Source: Anaerolineae bacterium
Lineage (GTDB): Bacteria > Chloroflexota > Anaerolineae > JAADDB01
DNA length: 37,961 bases
Assembly: GCA_015490995.1 (NCBI GenBank)
Contig: WFWT01000068.1
Span: 1 to 37,961 of the forward strand
Direction: 5' to 3'
A model generated the notes under the pieces. It was not told the DNA's origin. It searched no databases and was given only the letters and a program-made list of their open reading frames with translations. Positions 10,031 through 18,579 of the stretch are shown piece after piece. A program made the position numbers and the translations under genes. Numbering within the stretch: position 1 is the first letter of the stretch; each line of letters starts with the position of its first letter.

Positions 10031-11046
10031 GGTTGTTCCTCCTGCTCTCTGTGCGATGCCGGCTTCGATGGGACGGATGCCTGGGCCAAACGTGGCCAGC
10101 GGTCGTGATAGAAGATGAACGCGGCCAGGGTCAGGCCCGATGTAAGATACGCATTCCCCAACAAGCTGAGCAGCACGCCGGGCCAGGCGAAGAAGAAGCG
10201 GCGCCAGACGAGGGCAAACCCCTCTGCAATAAGCAAGGACAGCAAGATCAAGCCCAGACTGCTGCCCAGGTTACGGGTGACCAGCTTCGCGCTGCGGACC
10301 AGCGCTTCCCACGCGTTTTGACGGTCTAGGGCGATGCTCACGGGCGTGAAATAGAAGAGCACCCACGCGCTGAGAAGCAGCCAGGTCAGTACCAGCGTAC
10401 CCATGCCCACGATCACCGCGCCGAGGGCCGGGTTCAATAACAAGCCCACCACCATCCCCAAGCTCAGACCAACAACGGCCGCGCCGGCCACCACCACCAG
10501 CACCACCATCAACAGCACCAGCTGTCCGGTGGTCCACCCCCATCGGGACAGGAAAGGCATCTCATTTGCGGATGTGTGCGCCGCCACCGCGCGCGCCGCC
10601 AGGCTCAAGTACAGTGCTGCCACCGGCGCCCCCAAGACCAGCAAGAGCAGCATCAGCCCCACCAATCCCCAGGCAGATGCCAGGGACACCACCGGCCGGT
10701 CCCACATGTCCGGTGCCGGCAAAAACCCGAAGGCCGACGCCAAGGTGCTGGGAGCCCCAGGCCCCAGGCTCAAAAGGGTCAACAGGTTAGGCCCAGGGGG
10801 AGGCTGCGACCAGTCGATGGCCTCTAAACCCATGTTGTTGGCCATCAAACGACGCATCTCCGGGTCCAACTGTTCATAGAGACGGCGTAACGCTTCCCAC
10901 GGGGTGAGCTGTGGGCCTAGCCAGAAGAGCACATCCAGGCCAAAGGGGATCACCCACACGGCCCAGGCCCTGTTTAACATCCGGTATCCCGCCGAAAGGG
11001 CTTCGATCACACCGATAGGTTTGGTGTCTACCTTGCTCTCGATCAT
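10027..11046 (-). CDS. Polytopic membrane protein of unknown function, coupled to gyrB
   Basis: 339 aa with about six hydrophobic helices and a periplasmic-type loop (about 50-110) rich in Leu, Pro and Gly. The ATG at 11046 follows GAAGGA. No catalytic motif is recognisable. The layout resembles DUF-type membrane proteins with a YciC/DUF4013-like fold, but I cannot assign one. Its TGA overlaps the GTG of gyrB by 4 nt, so gyrB translation probably depends on ribosomes finishing here. An extended -10 promoter lies about 95 bp upstream. Confidence 0.85.
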   Translation of the reverse strand: MIESKVDTKPIGVIEALSAGYRMLNRAWAVWVIPFGLDVLFWLGPQLTPWEALRRLYEQLDPEMRRLMANNMGLEAIDWSQPPPGPNLLTLLSLGPGAPSTLASAFGFLPAPDMWDRPVVSLASAWGLVGLMLLLLVLGAPVAALYLSLAARAVAAHTSANEMPFLSRWGWTTGQLVLLMVVLVVVAGAAVVGLSLGMVVGLLLNPALGAVIVGMGTLVLTWLLLSAWVLFYFTPVSIALDRQNAWEALVRSAKLVTRNLGSSLGLILLSLLIAEGFALVWRRFFFAWPGVLLSLLGNAYLTSGLTLAAFIFYHDRWPRLAQASVPSKPASHREQEEQP

Positions 11047-11139
11047 CGGCTATCCTTCGTATCTTCACCAACGTGGTGGACGTCGGTGTAGGCTTTCCAA
11101 CCCTGCCGAAGCTTTGTGTACAGTCGGCAGACATTCCAA

Positions 11140-11161
11140 ATTATAGCACAAAAGAGCTATA
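11140..11161 (-). promoter_or_regulatory. Extended -10 promoter with 20-bp palindrome upstream of the membrane protein-gyrB pair
   Basis: The minus strand reads TGC-TATAAT (-10 at 11145-11140); the -35 is weak. The palindrome TATAGC-N8-GCTATA at 11142-11161 matches the one at 6394-6413 at 16 of 20 positions. The predicted start near 11133 gives a leader of about 87 nt. Confidence 0.5.
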
Positions 11162-11191
11162 CTCCCGAAGTGCCCTCGCTCATCCGACGGT

Positions 11192-12601
11192 TTACACCGG
11201 GAGGCGGCGCCAAGGAAGGTGCCGGATATGTTCCCTCGGACAACACCAGAGACGATGTACGTCGCGAGCAGCTCGCTCGCCTGAGAGGAGCCCGGCTTCC
11301 ACCGTGCCGTAATTCTCTTGGTCCGTGGCTTCCCCGGCCAAAAAGAGGCGGTTCCCCACCGGCCGTTGAAGGACCTGCCAGTCCACAGGGCGCGTACCCA
11401 CGTGCTCATAAGCGAAACTACCACGGGTCCACGGGTCGGACAACCAGCGGGTGACAAAGAAATCCACCGGATCGGGCACCCCTCCCGGAAAGCTGGCACG
11501 CAGCACGCGCAACCCGGCCTCCACCACATCCTCGTCCGCGCCTTCTCGATCCCACTGGGCAGCACGGTACCCACTGAGGAACGTTTCCAACACAGGCGCG
11601 CCGGTAACGTGTTGTTTGTCAATCCAGGTCACAAAACATCCGGAACAGAGGTGTTGATCGGGCAGCGCGACGATGCGCTGACAGTCTTCCGGCCAGAAAC
11701 GGGCAGGAAAACGTAACCAGATCTTGTTCAACACCGCATCACCACCGTATCCAATGCGACGCATGGCGTGATGATAACTTGAGGGCAGGGGAGGATCGAA
11801 CGTGATCACGCCGCTCCGCAGCACGCCCAGCGGCACGGTCACGATTACCACATCGGCCGTGAGGGTGCCCTCGCGAGTGTGAACGGTGACGCCCTGTGAG
11901 TCGATAGCGACGGCCTCCACGGGCGTGTTCAGGCGAATGTCCACGCCCTCTGCCATAGCCTCTACAATCTGGGCGTACCCCCCCAAGGGCAATGCGTTGT
12001 GTCCTCGCAGCTCTCGGGGGTCTAGGGAGCGAATCGTGATTTGATCGGCCGGCGCGCCGAAGATGGATTCCACCATGCCCAGCCCCCAGGTGAGGAGAGC
12101 CCGGTCCAGAGGGGGCAAATGGCCGTTGCGGAGGAGGGGAGTCACTGCGGCGGCTACGGAAATGTCGTACGGCCTACCGAGGCGCCAGCCTAACACAGCC
12201 CGCATGTAGTGCCACGCCAGGGCCAAACCGGCCCGCGCAACCCCTCGCCGGGCCTGCCACACCAGATCGCTCAAAGGCACCCGATGGCCGTTCACCCACG
12301 CGTAGGTTCCTCGCTCCGCCGGAAGCAACAGGGAAATCCCCAAGTGACGACACAGCGACGTCAGAGGGTTGAACTCAGCCCGGTGGATCCAGGACGCGCC
12401 CAGTTCACACTGCACGCCAAGGCGCTGGGTCGTCCAGATGCGTCCACCGATGCGCGCCCGAGCTTCCAGAACCGTAACCTGAAAACCGGTATCGTGGAGG
12501 AGGCGAGCAGCCGTGAGCCCGGCGATCCCGGCGCCGACAACGATCACCTTCGGCAATGAGCCCGCGCTTGCTTCAGGGTGCAAGGACCAGCGTTCTGCCA
12601 T
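11192..12601 (-). CDS. Flavin-containing amine oxidase
   Basis: FAD-dependent oxidase of the MAO/polyamine-oxidase fold, 469 aa. The Rossmann FAD-binding motif VVGAGIAGLTAARLL is near residues 21-35, followed by EARARIGGRIWT (the GG doublet of the family). The C-terminal FAD signature FLAGEATDQENYGTVEGA-like stretch (FLAGEATD, then GTVEAGLLSGERAA) is intact. The ATG at 12601 has GGAG 8 nt upstream; an in-frame start at 12691 would run into the glycosyltransferase gene. It lies 47 bp after that gene on the same strand. The substrate cannot be read from sequence. Carotenoid or phytoene desaturases share the fold, but the overall pattern favours amine oxidases. Confidence 0.88.
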   Translation of the reverse strand: MAERWSLHPEASAGSLPKVIVVGAGIAGLTAARLLHDTGFQVTVLEARARIGGRIWTTQRLGVQCELGASWIHRAEFNPLTSLCRHLGISLLLPAERGTYAWVNGHRVPLSDLVWQARRGVARAGLALAWHYMRAVLGWRLGRPYDISVAAAVTPLLRNGHLPPLDRALLTWGLGMVESIFGAPADQITIRSLDPRELRGHNALPLGGYAQIVEAMAEGVDIRLNTPVEAVAIDSQGVTVHTREGTLTADVVIVTVPLGVLRSGVITFDPPLPSSYHHAMRRIGYGGDAVLNKIWLRFPARFWPEDCQRIVALPDQHLCSGCFVTWIDKQHVTGAPVLETFLSGYRAAQWDREGADEDVVEAGLRVLRASFPGGVPDPVDFFVTRWLSDPWTRGSFAYEHVGTRPVDWQVLQRPVGNRLFLAGEATDQENYGTVEAGLLSGERAARDVHRLWCCPREHIRHLPWRRLPV

Positions 12602-12648
12602 GGCATGTTCTCCAAGGGGAAGACGGAATTGCTCGAGTGCGCACGGGG

Positions 12649-13455
12649 TCAGGTGGGGGCGGGTGGGCGCCGGTCGTATAGGCCCTTCCACGCGTTATAA
12701 CGAATGCGAAGCACTTCAAGGAACATGGTGATCGCGTCGCGGATGGGATGAATGCGGCTGTTTTCCTTGTAATACCAGTGAATGGGCACTTCCACCAGGC
12801 GGTAACCCCGGCTGCGCGCGATGTACAGGATCTCCACGTCGAAACTCCATCCGGTCATGGTTTGATAAGGGAAAATGTCCAGGGCAACCTCCCGGCGGAA
12901 GCATTTGAAACCACACTGGGTATCTTGTATGCCGGGCACCGCCAGCAACCGCACAATCCAATTGAAAACCCGGCCTTCCAGGTGGCGATAAAAGGGTTCG
13001 TAGTACCGCCGCGCTCCGGGCACCTCCCGCGAAGCGATGGCCACGTCAAACCCGTCTAGCACCGGGGGAAGGAACTTCTCCACCTCCTCAATAGGCATAG
13101 AGAGGTCCGCATCGCAGATGAACATGTACTGGCCACGCGCGTTCAGCATGCCGGTTTTCACCGCTGCGCCTTTACCCTTAGGGCTATGCAACACCCGCAC
13201 ATAAGGGTGTTCGGCCGCGAAAGCCTCCGCGATCTCGGTGGTGCGGTCGGTGCTGCCGTTTTCCACCACAAGGACTTCGTACGTGTAAGGCTGCTGGCGG
13301 AGGAACACGTCGATGTGGCGCAAAGTAGTGGGCAACCGTTTCTCCTCATTATAAGCTGGGATAATGATGGACAAGAAAACCTCGGCCGCCGCGGCCACCG
13401 CGGCGGGCTCCGCGGCCTGCGCGTCAACGGTCTCCATTCCCCATCGCCTGGTCAT
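12649..13455 (-). CDS. Family 2 glycosyltransferase (dolichyl-phosphate glucosyl/mannosyltransferase-like)
   Basis: 268 aa inverting GT-A transferase, probably loading a sugar on a polyprenyl phosphate at the cytoplasmic membrane face. Motifs are SIIIPAYNEEKRLP (29-42), VENGSTDRT (64-72), the metal-binding DAD (115-117) in CDADLSMP, and the ALG5/DPM1-like QCGFKCFRR. No C-terminal membrane helices are present, unlike ArnC/GtrB. The ATG at 13455 follows AGGTGA; starts further upstream lack a site. It is followed after 47 bp by the amine oxidase gene. Confidence 0.9.
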   Translation of the reverse strand: MTRRWGMETVDAQAAEPAAVAAAAEVFLSIIIPAYNEEKRLPTTLRHIDVFLRQQPYTYEVLVVENGSTDRTTEIAEAFAAEHPYVRVLHSPKGKGAAVKTGMLNARGQYMFICDADLSMPIEEVEKFLPPVLDGFDVAIASREVPGARRYYEPFYRHLEGRVFNWIVRLLAVPGIQDTQCGFKCFRREVALDIFPYQTMTGWSFDVEILYIARSRGYRLVEVPIHWYYKENSRIHPIRDAITMFLEVLRIRYNAWKGLYDRRPPAPT

Positions 13456-13586
13456 ACAATCACCTGAGATGTCCGTTGATGAAGGTATCACCTGCCCCAC
13501 CCCCTTCCCCGTCTGCCATCGGGGGAGTGGCCTTTAACAGGCGCACATTCGCTGGTTGGATGTGGCGCAATACCGGACCGAACACG

Positions 13587-14462
13587 TTACTTCCCCAGTA
13601 CGGCCATCTGCAACAGCACGGCTATTATACTGCCGCTCAAGGTGCCTAGAAAATTTACCACATCGTTCGAAACCCAGCGCACGCCCCGGAGAGGACGGGT
13701 AAGCGTGCCACAGTGGTGACGGGTTCGCTCGGTTTCCACCCCACAGGTCGGGCACATATACACCCGTTGCAGAGTAGCACCCAGCAAACTATCCATCAGG
13801 CTCCCCCCGACTCCCCCGACACCCACGCTCAGGAGTATCTGTCTTACCGGAACATGACGCAACCCCATCCATCCGGGTTCCAAGGGCAACGCATAAAGGC
13901 CAACTACAAATAGCCCTGCCAGCCATATACTTCCACCCAGGGCTGCAAGCGTTCCCCAGGAAGACACGGCTCCCGAGGTGCCCGGGGGCACCGGGCGTCC
14001 CGTCAGGATGTGGCGAGGACGGGGGTGGGCGCTGCCCACCTCCGTAGCCCAGGTGTCTGCTGTCGCAGCAGCCAGTGCGGCGGCAAAGGCGAGGCCGGCT
14101 CCCTGGGCGAAGGCTACCTCCGAAGCACATAGCCAAACCAAGAGCGCGGCGAGGGTGGCCACGCTACCGTTGGCCAACACCTGCGCACCATCCCGCCGCG
14201 CACTTTTGGCATACTCGCGTGCCGCCCTCACTTTACGGCGGCTACCCCACCGGGAGAGCACACTGGAGGAGGTGAAAAATGCCAGCACCGTCAGCGCGGC
14301 CAGCCATGTTCCGCTCCCAAAGGTAAGCCACCCGACTCCCCAGGCTGCCACTGCGCCTGAGAAGGTCAACGTGCGGGCGCGGTAGGCCACACCCGCGACG
14401 AGGGCGCTGAACCCGGCCCCCAGAAACCAGGGCGCTGCTAACTGAGGAGATATCCCGTCCAC
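13587..14462 (-). CDS. DUF92 family membrane protein
   Basis: About 291 aa with many Gly/Ala-rich transmembrane helices. DUF92 (TIGR00297) includes the plant/cyanobacterial VTE6 phytyl-phosphate kinase; bacterial members are mostly uncharacterised, so a polyprenyl-phosphate kinase role is only inferred. Family motifs include ATADTWATEVG and the region near SGAVSSWGTLAALGG. A C-x2-C-x10-H-H-C cluster (CPTCGVETERTRHHCG) near the C-terminus could bind a metal. The start is uncertain: the GTG at 14462 lies inside the preceding gene (25-nt overlap) and has no strong Shine-Dalgarno sequence, but the family's first helix begins just after it. Confidence 0.82.
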   Translation of the reverse strand: MDGISPQLAAPWFLGAGFSALVAGVAYRARTLTFSGAVAAWGVGWLTFGSGTWLAALTVLAFFTSSSVLSRWGSRRKVRAAREYAKSARRDGAQVLANGSVATLAALLVWLCASEVAFAQGAGLAFAAALAAATADTWATEVGSAHPRPRHILTGRPVPPGTSGAVSSWGTLAALGGSIWLAGLFVVGLYALPLEPGWMGLRHVPVRQILLSVGVGGVGGSLMDSLLGATLQRVYMCPTCGVETERTRHHCGTLTRPLRGVRWVSNDVVNFLGTLSGSIIAVLLQMAVLGK

Positions 14463-15262
14463 AGTCCGATGAGCAATACCAGCAAGATGCCCACACCGCC
14501 CCACCACAGGGCCAGGGCGGCTGGCCGTTCCCGTGCATATACCAACAGACCTAACAGCGTGTTGGCCATTAAGAGCAAGGAGGCCAGCTGCACCAGGCCC
14601 AGCAACCGGGAGTTCTCCACCCGCCAAGCAGCCTCACCCCACAGGAGAAGGACGAGCATGCCGGCGGTGATGAGCGCCAGCAACGCCGGTGCGTCCCTCC
14701 ACAGGGCCCAACGCGCCCAACGCGGGCGTTCCCAACCCAGAGAAAGCACCCGGTTGGGACCCAGGCGGCGCCGCGCGTTCAACGCGTTGAGAAATCCCTC
14801 TCGGTCCTGAGGCGACATGACCAGGAGAACGCGCGGCCCACCTAAGATAAGGGCCCGATCCCAGGGGATGGTGCTGAACCCGTAAACACGGCGTCCTTCC
14901 TCGCGCGTTGTCCCCACGTATAACGCCGGCCCGCGCCACCAGAAGGTGGTGCGGGCAACCCCAGCGGCGGACGCCACTTGCGTCACCTCCTGCATAGGCA
15001 CAAAGAACCTGTTCCACCCCCAGCAGATGCCGATACCATCCCGGGTAACGATGTACTGAAGCCGCAACACAGCCCACCCGTGGTATGTAAGGTAGGCCAA
15101 TCCCAGACCAACGCCACCCCATGCCACCCATCCCAGATAAGTGAGAAATCCAAACGGTTGGGTGGTCAGGTACCTTCCCCCTACCAGCCAACCTATCCAT
15201 CCCCCCAGGAGGAGGAATGCCCACCATTGCCATCGAGCAGGACGTACAGCCGGAAAGCTCAT
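14438..15262 (-). CDS. Membrane protein with bacterial PH-like segment
   Basis: 274 aa. Two N-terminal helices (about 12-32 and 38-60) are followed by a beta-rich stretch with YIVTRDGI and WNRFFVPMQEVTQV, typical of bacterial PH (bPH/PF10882-like) membrane proteins. Two or three C-terminal helices follow. The function is unknown. The ATG at 15262 overlaps the surE stop (ATGA), and its end overlaps the DUF92 start, so surE, this gene and DUF92 form one transcript. Confidence 0.75.
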   Translation of the reverse strand: MSFPAVRPARWQWWAFLLLGGWIGWLVGGRYLTTQPFGFLTYLGWVAWGGVGLGLAYLTYHGWAVLRLQYIVTRDGIGICWGWNRFFVPMQEVTQVASAAGVARTTFWWRGPALYVGTTREEGRRVYGFSTIPWDRALILGGPRVLLVMSPQDREGFLNALNARRRLGPNRVLSLGWERPRWARWALWRDAPALLALITAGMLVLLLWGEAAWRVENSRLLGLVQLASLLLMANTLLGLLVYARERPAALALWWGGVGILLVLLIGLWTGYLLS

Positions 15263-16050
15263 GCGTTATCCTCAACCATGAGGTGTTCCGTCCAAGGCCA
15301 GGTGCGTAAGTCGGCAAGGAAACGGTAATGGGTCATGTCCATCGTAATGGGTGTAATGGAAACCTGTCCTCGGGCCACAGCGCCCACGTCGGTGCCCGGC
15401 TCAGGAATGCCGGTGGGCGGGTCACCACCGATCCAGTAATACGGACGACCGCGCGGGTCTACCCGTCGCACCAGGGCATCCCGGTACACCCGGCGTCCCA
15501 GGCGGGTAACCACAATTTCGGGAGGGACACGGGCAGGACGGGCCGGACAGTTCACGTTCAAGAAGGTATCGGGGGGCAGGCCCCGCGCTAAGACCAACGC
15601 GGCTACCTCTCGCGCCACGGCCGCGGCCACCTTGAAGTCTACCGGTTCATCCCGCACAAACTCCTGGGACACGGCAATGGCCGGAATCCCGTTGACCACC
15701 GCCTCCATCGCGCCGGCCACTGTCCCGGAGTAAGTAATGTCATACCCCAGGTTCGCACCGTAATTGATGCCCGAAATAACCAGGTCAATCGGCCCTTCCA
15801 CCAGGCCTAACACCGCGAGGGCAACGCAATCCGAAGGGGCGCCGTTACTGGTCAAAGCTCGACTACCATCGGCCAGGGTCACTTCCTCTACCCGCAAGGG
15901 TTTGTGCATCGTTTTGGTATGTCCTGCCGCGGACCAATTATGGTCCGGCGCGAAAACGATCACTTCTCCCAGGACAGCGACGGCCTGTTTGAGCGCCAGC
16001 AAGCCCGGCGCGTCCACCCCATCATCGTTGGTCAACAAGATGCGCGGCAT
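15259..16050 (-). CDS. surE: 5'/3'-nucleotidase SurE
   Basis: Metal-dependent nucleoside monophosphate phosphatase and exopolyphosphatase linked to stationary-phase survival. 263 aa, full length. The metal site D9-D10 (LLTNDDGVDAPG), S40 (HNWSAAGH) and N96 (SGINYGAN) are all present. The ATG at 16050 follows a G-rich stretch (GGGGGGAACACG). Its TGA overlaps the next gene by 4 nt. Only 45 bp separate its start from the terminator after tRNA-Lys, so it either has a promoter overlapping that hairpin or is transcribed by read-through from the tRNA promoter. Confidence 0.96.
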   Translation of the reverse strand: MPRILLTNDDGVDAPGLLALKQAVAVLGEVIVFAPDHNWSAAGHTKTMHKPLRVEEVTLADGSRALTSNGAPSDCVALAVLGLVEGPIDLVISGINYGANLGYDITYSGTVAGAMEAVVNGIPAIAVSQEFVRDEPVDFKVAAAVAREVAALVLARGLPPDTFLNVNCPARPARVPPEIVVTRLGRRVYRDALVRRVDPRGRPYYWIGGDPPTGIPEPGTDVGAVARGQVSITPITMDMTHYRFLADLRTWPWTEHLMVEDNA

Positions 16051-16095
16051 ATGACGTGTTCCCCCCGATGGATTGTGATCAGGCGTGGATGGGAC

Positions 16096-16124
16096 AAAAA
16101 AGGCGGGCAGCGTACGCCCGCCTT
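16096..16124 (-). terminator. Intrinsic terminator after tRNA-Lys
   Basis: On the minus strand the stem GGCGGGC/GCCCGCC (16122-16116 with 16108-16102) is followed by TTTTTT (16101-16096). Confidence 0.88.
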
Positions 16125-16129
16125 CCAGG

Positions 16130-16202
16130 TGGGCCGCGCAGGACTCGAACCTGCAACCTCGGGATTAAAAGTCCCTTGCTCTACCAATTGAGCTAGCGGC
16201 CC
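16130..16202 (-). tRNA. tRNA-Lys (anticodon UUU)
   Basis: 73 nt. The acceptor stem pairs GGGCCGC with GCGGCCC, and the discriminator is A. The D arm is AGCTCAATTGGTAGAGCA, the anticodon loop CTTTTAA (anticodon TTT) and the T arm GCAGGTTCGAGTCCTGC. CCA is not encoded. One A-G mismatch closes the anticodon stem. Confidence 0.97.
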
Positions 16203-16219
16203 ACATACCCCACTAGGGT

Positions 16220-16249
16220 AGTTTACTGCCGGGCTGTTAACCCCGTCAA
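16220..16249 (-). promoter_or_regulatory. Promoter of tRNA-Lys
   Basis: TTGACG (16249-16244), an 18-bp spacer and TAAACT (16225-16220) on the minus strand. Transcription would start about 11 nt before the mature tRNA 5' end. Confidence 0.6.
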
Positions 16250-16293
16250 ATCAGGATCACGCCTGGACCGTGGTGTCCCATCGTGGGGGGCTG

Positions 16294-16325
16294 TTGACCA
16301 GAACCCGCCCAAAGTGTGCTATCAT
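16294..16325 (+). promoter_or_regulatory. Candidate promoter of the RACo-like gene
   Basis: TGC-TATCAT (extended -10 at 16320-16325) with TTGACC (16294-16299) upstream. The 20-bp spacer is longer than ideal. Confidence 0.4.
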
Positions 16326-16421
16326 CCCCCAAAAGGGTACGAACGTGCTCACCGGAAGGCTTTCCCCGCGTGCCTCGCTGCTGGTATCCGTCACCTTCGA
16401 CATTGGACGAAAGGGACGATC

Positions 16422-18527
16422 ATGGGCGGTGAATCTGGAAAAATGTACCGGGTTGTGTTTCAGCCGGATGGTCGCCAGGGCATGGCCCGAGAAGGCCAAA
16501 CGGTGCTGGAAGTCGCCCGGGAACTGGGCGTGTACATCGAGTCCATTTGTGGCGGCCGCCAAACGTGTGGCAAATGCCGCATCCGGGTGGCCAACGGCCG
16601 CTTCGACACGTACGGTCTCCTTTCCACAACGGAGCACCTCTCTCCACCCGACGCGGGGGAACAAGCGTGCGCGGAGCGATGTGGCCTGGCCCCCGATGAG
16701 CGCCTGGGGTGCTCGGCACGCATCCTGGGCGACGTCGTCATCGAGATACCCGAGGTCAGCCGGGAAAAACGCCAGGTCATTCGCAAAGATGTGGGTTCCC
16801 GTACGCTGCGGGTGAATCCGGCCGTTCGACTGTACTACGTGGAGGTTCCTGAACCTGCACTGGAAGAAAGCCGTGGGGAATGGGAACGGGTGCAGGAGGA
16901 ACTAGCGACCCATTTTGGCCTGGAAGGGGTACAACCGGACGTGACCGTGTTGCAAGAAGTGCAACGGAGCCTGCGCGAGGGAAAGCGCGGTATCACCCTG
17001 AGCGTCCGACAAGGGCGGGAGGCAATCCGGGTACAGCCGGGGTACCACGAAGACATTTACGGTATGGCCATCGACGTGGGCACGACTACCATGGCCGGTC
17101 ACCTGGCTCACCTGCGCACGGGCGACGTACTGGCCACCGTGTCCATGATGAACCCACAAGTCACGTACGGTGAGGACATCATGTCCCGGATTGCCTATGC
17201 CATGCGCCACCCAGAGGGCCGAGAACGGCTACACCAAGCTATCCTGAACGGGCTCAACGACCTGATCCGACAGGCCACAAGCGACGCGGGCATCACCCCC
17301 CAGGACATCGTGGAAGTCGTGCTAGTGGGCAACACGGTGATGCACCACCTCTTTTTGGGACTAGATCCCACCACCCTGGGCACCGCGCCCTTCACCCTTG
17401 CCATTCAGGACGCCGTCGATATCAAGGCGCGCGATTTCGGGCTGGACATTGCCCCCGGTGGTAACGTGCACGTCCTGCCCTGCGAGGCCGGTCACGTGGG
17501 CGCGGACAACGTGGCCGTCCTTCTTGCCGAAGCACCCCACCGGGTGGAAGGGGAAATACACCTGGTGATCGACGTGGGCACAAATGGTGAAATCTTGCTC
17601 GGCAACCGGGAGAGCATGTGGGTCGCCTCTAGCCCGACGGGACCCGCCTTTGAGGGTGCCCAGATCCGACACGGAATGCGGGCTGCAGCGGGCGCTATCG
17701 AGCGGGTACGCCTGGATCCAGAGACACTGGAAGTGCGCTTTAAGGTCATCGGCGAGGCGCGATGGAACACCGAGTGGCCTGACAACGCGCTCGACGCGTT
17801 CGACATAACCGCGCGTCGCGCAGGGCAGAAGCAGCGACCGACGGTAGTGAAGGCTCGCGGTATTTGTGGGTCAGGTATCATAGAAGCAGTGGCCGAACTA
17901 TGGCGAGTGGGCGCGCTGGACGACAGTGGTCGCTTCGTGCCGGGCCTCGCGGACGAAACGCCGCGCTTTGTGCCGGAAGGGGAGAAAGGAGCCTTTATCC
18001 TCGCCTGGCCTCATGAAACGGCCACCGGACAATCTATCGTCGTGCACTCGGACGACATCCGGGCAGTGCAACTGGCCAAGGCCGCCCTCTACACCGGGAC
18101 CAAACTGCTCATGAAACGCGCCGGCATCGAACACGTGGACCGCATCAAGTTAGCCGGGGGGTTCGGCAGTTACATCAGCCCGGCCCACGCCCTGATGCTG
18201 GGCATGATCCCGGACGCGGCCCTCGACCGGGTGGTGGCGGTCGGAAACGCGGCAGGAGACGGCGCGCTTATGGCCCTCTTGGACCAAGATGCACGAGAAG
18301 AAGCCCGGCAACTCGCCCGCTGGGTGACCTATGTGGGCACTGCGCTGGAGGCGGACTTCCAAGAGGAATTCGTCGCCGCGCTGCACATCCCCCACCGCCA
18401 TGATCCTTTTCCCCACCTCGCATCCCTGCTGGCCGACGCGGAACCCTGGCGTTCACAACGGCGCGCCCGCGTGCAACGTGCTTCTGCGCGACGTTCTCGC
18501 CGCCGTCGGCGACGTGGCCATACCTGA
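16422..18527 (+). CDS. RACo-like corrinoid activation protein (2Fe-2S ferredoxin plus DUF4445 ASKHA domain)
   Basis: 701 aa. The N-terminal 2Fe-2S domain has C43-x5-C49-x2-C52 and C97. The C-terminal ASKHA ATPase-like domain (DUF4445) shows YGMAIDVGTTTMAGH (213-227), VLVGNTVMHHLFLG and VIDVGTNGEILLG. Characterised RACo proteins use ATP to drive low-potential reduction of Co(II) to Co(I) in corrinoid proteins, in the Wood-Ljungdahl pathway or methyltransferase systems. The ATG at 16422 has AAAGGGA upstream; ATG 16443 is an alternative. The C-terminus ends in an Arg-rich tail (about 20 residues, over half Arg) not expected for the family. No corrinoid protein or methyltransferase gene is adjacent, so the partner is unknown. 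Confidence 0.9.
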   Translation: MGGESGKMYRVVFQPDGRQGMAREGQTVLEVARELGVYIESICGGRQTCGKCRIRVANGRFDTYGLLSTTEHLSPPDAGEQACAERCGLAPDERLGCSARILGDVVIEIPEVSREKRQVIRKDVGSRTLRVNPAVRLYYVEVPEPALEESRGEWERVQEELATHFGLEGVQPDVTVLQEVQRSLREGKRGITLSVRQGREAIRVQPGYHEDIYGMAIDVGTTTMAGHLAHLRTGDVLATVSMMNPQVTYGEDIMSRIAYAMRHPEGRERLHQAILNGLNDLIRQATSDAGITPQDIVEVVLVGNTVMHHLFLGLDPTTLGTAPFTLAIQDAVDIKARDFGLDIAPGGNVHVLPCEAGHVGADNVAVLLAEAPHRVEGEIHLVIDVGTNGEILLGNRESMWVASSPTGPAFEGAQIRHGMRAAAGAIERVRLDPETLEVRFKVIGEARWNTEWPDNALDAFDITARRAGQKQRPTVVKARGICGSGIIEAVAELWRVGALDDSGRFVPGLADETPRFVPEGEKGAFILAWPHETATGQSIVVHSDDIRAVQLAKAALYTGTKLLMKRAGIEHVDRIKLAGGFGSYISPAHALMLGMIPDAALDRVVAVGNAAGDGALMALLDQDAREEARQLARWVTYVGTALEADFQEEFVAALHIPHRHDPFPHLASLLADAEPWRSQRRARVQRASARRSRRRRRRGHT

Positions 18528-18579
18528 ACGCTTTGAGCCCCCTACCCAACAGTCTAGGGTGTGCATTTGGCTTTGCCGC

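Noticed and set aside
12602-12691. Longer N-terminus for the amine oxidase from 12691
   Set aside because: It would overlap the glycosyltransferase gene, and residues before ATG 12601 are not protein-like; ATG 12601 has a GGAG site.
16314-16421. Earlier in-frame start for the RACo-like gene
   Set aside because: It overlaps the promoter region, and the ferredoxin domain begins only after 16422.
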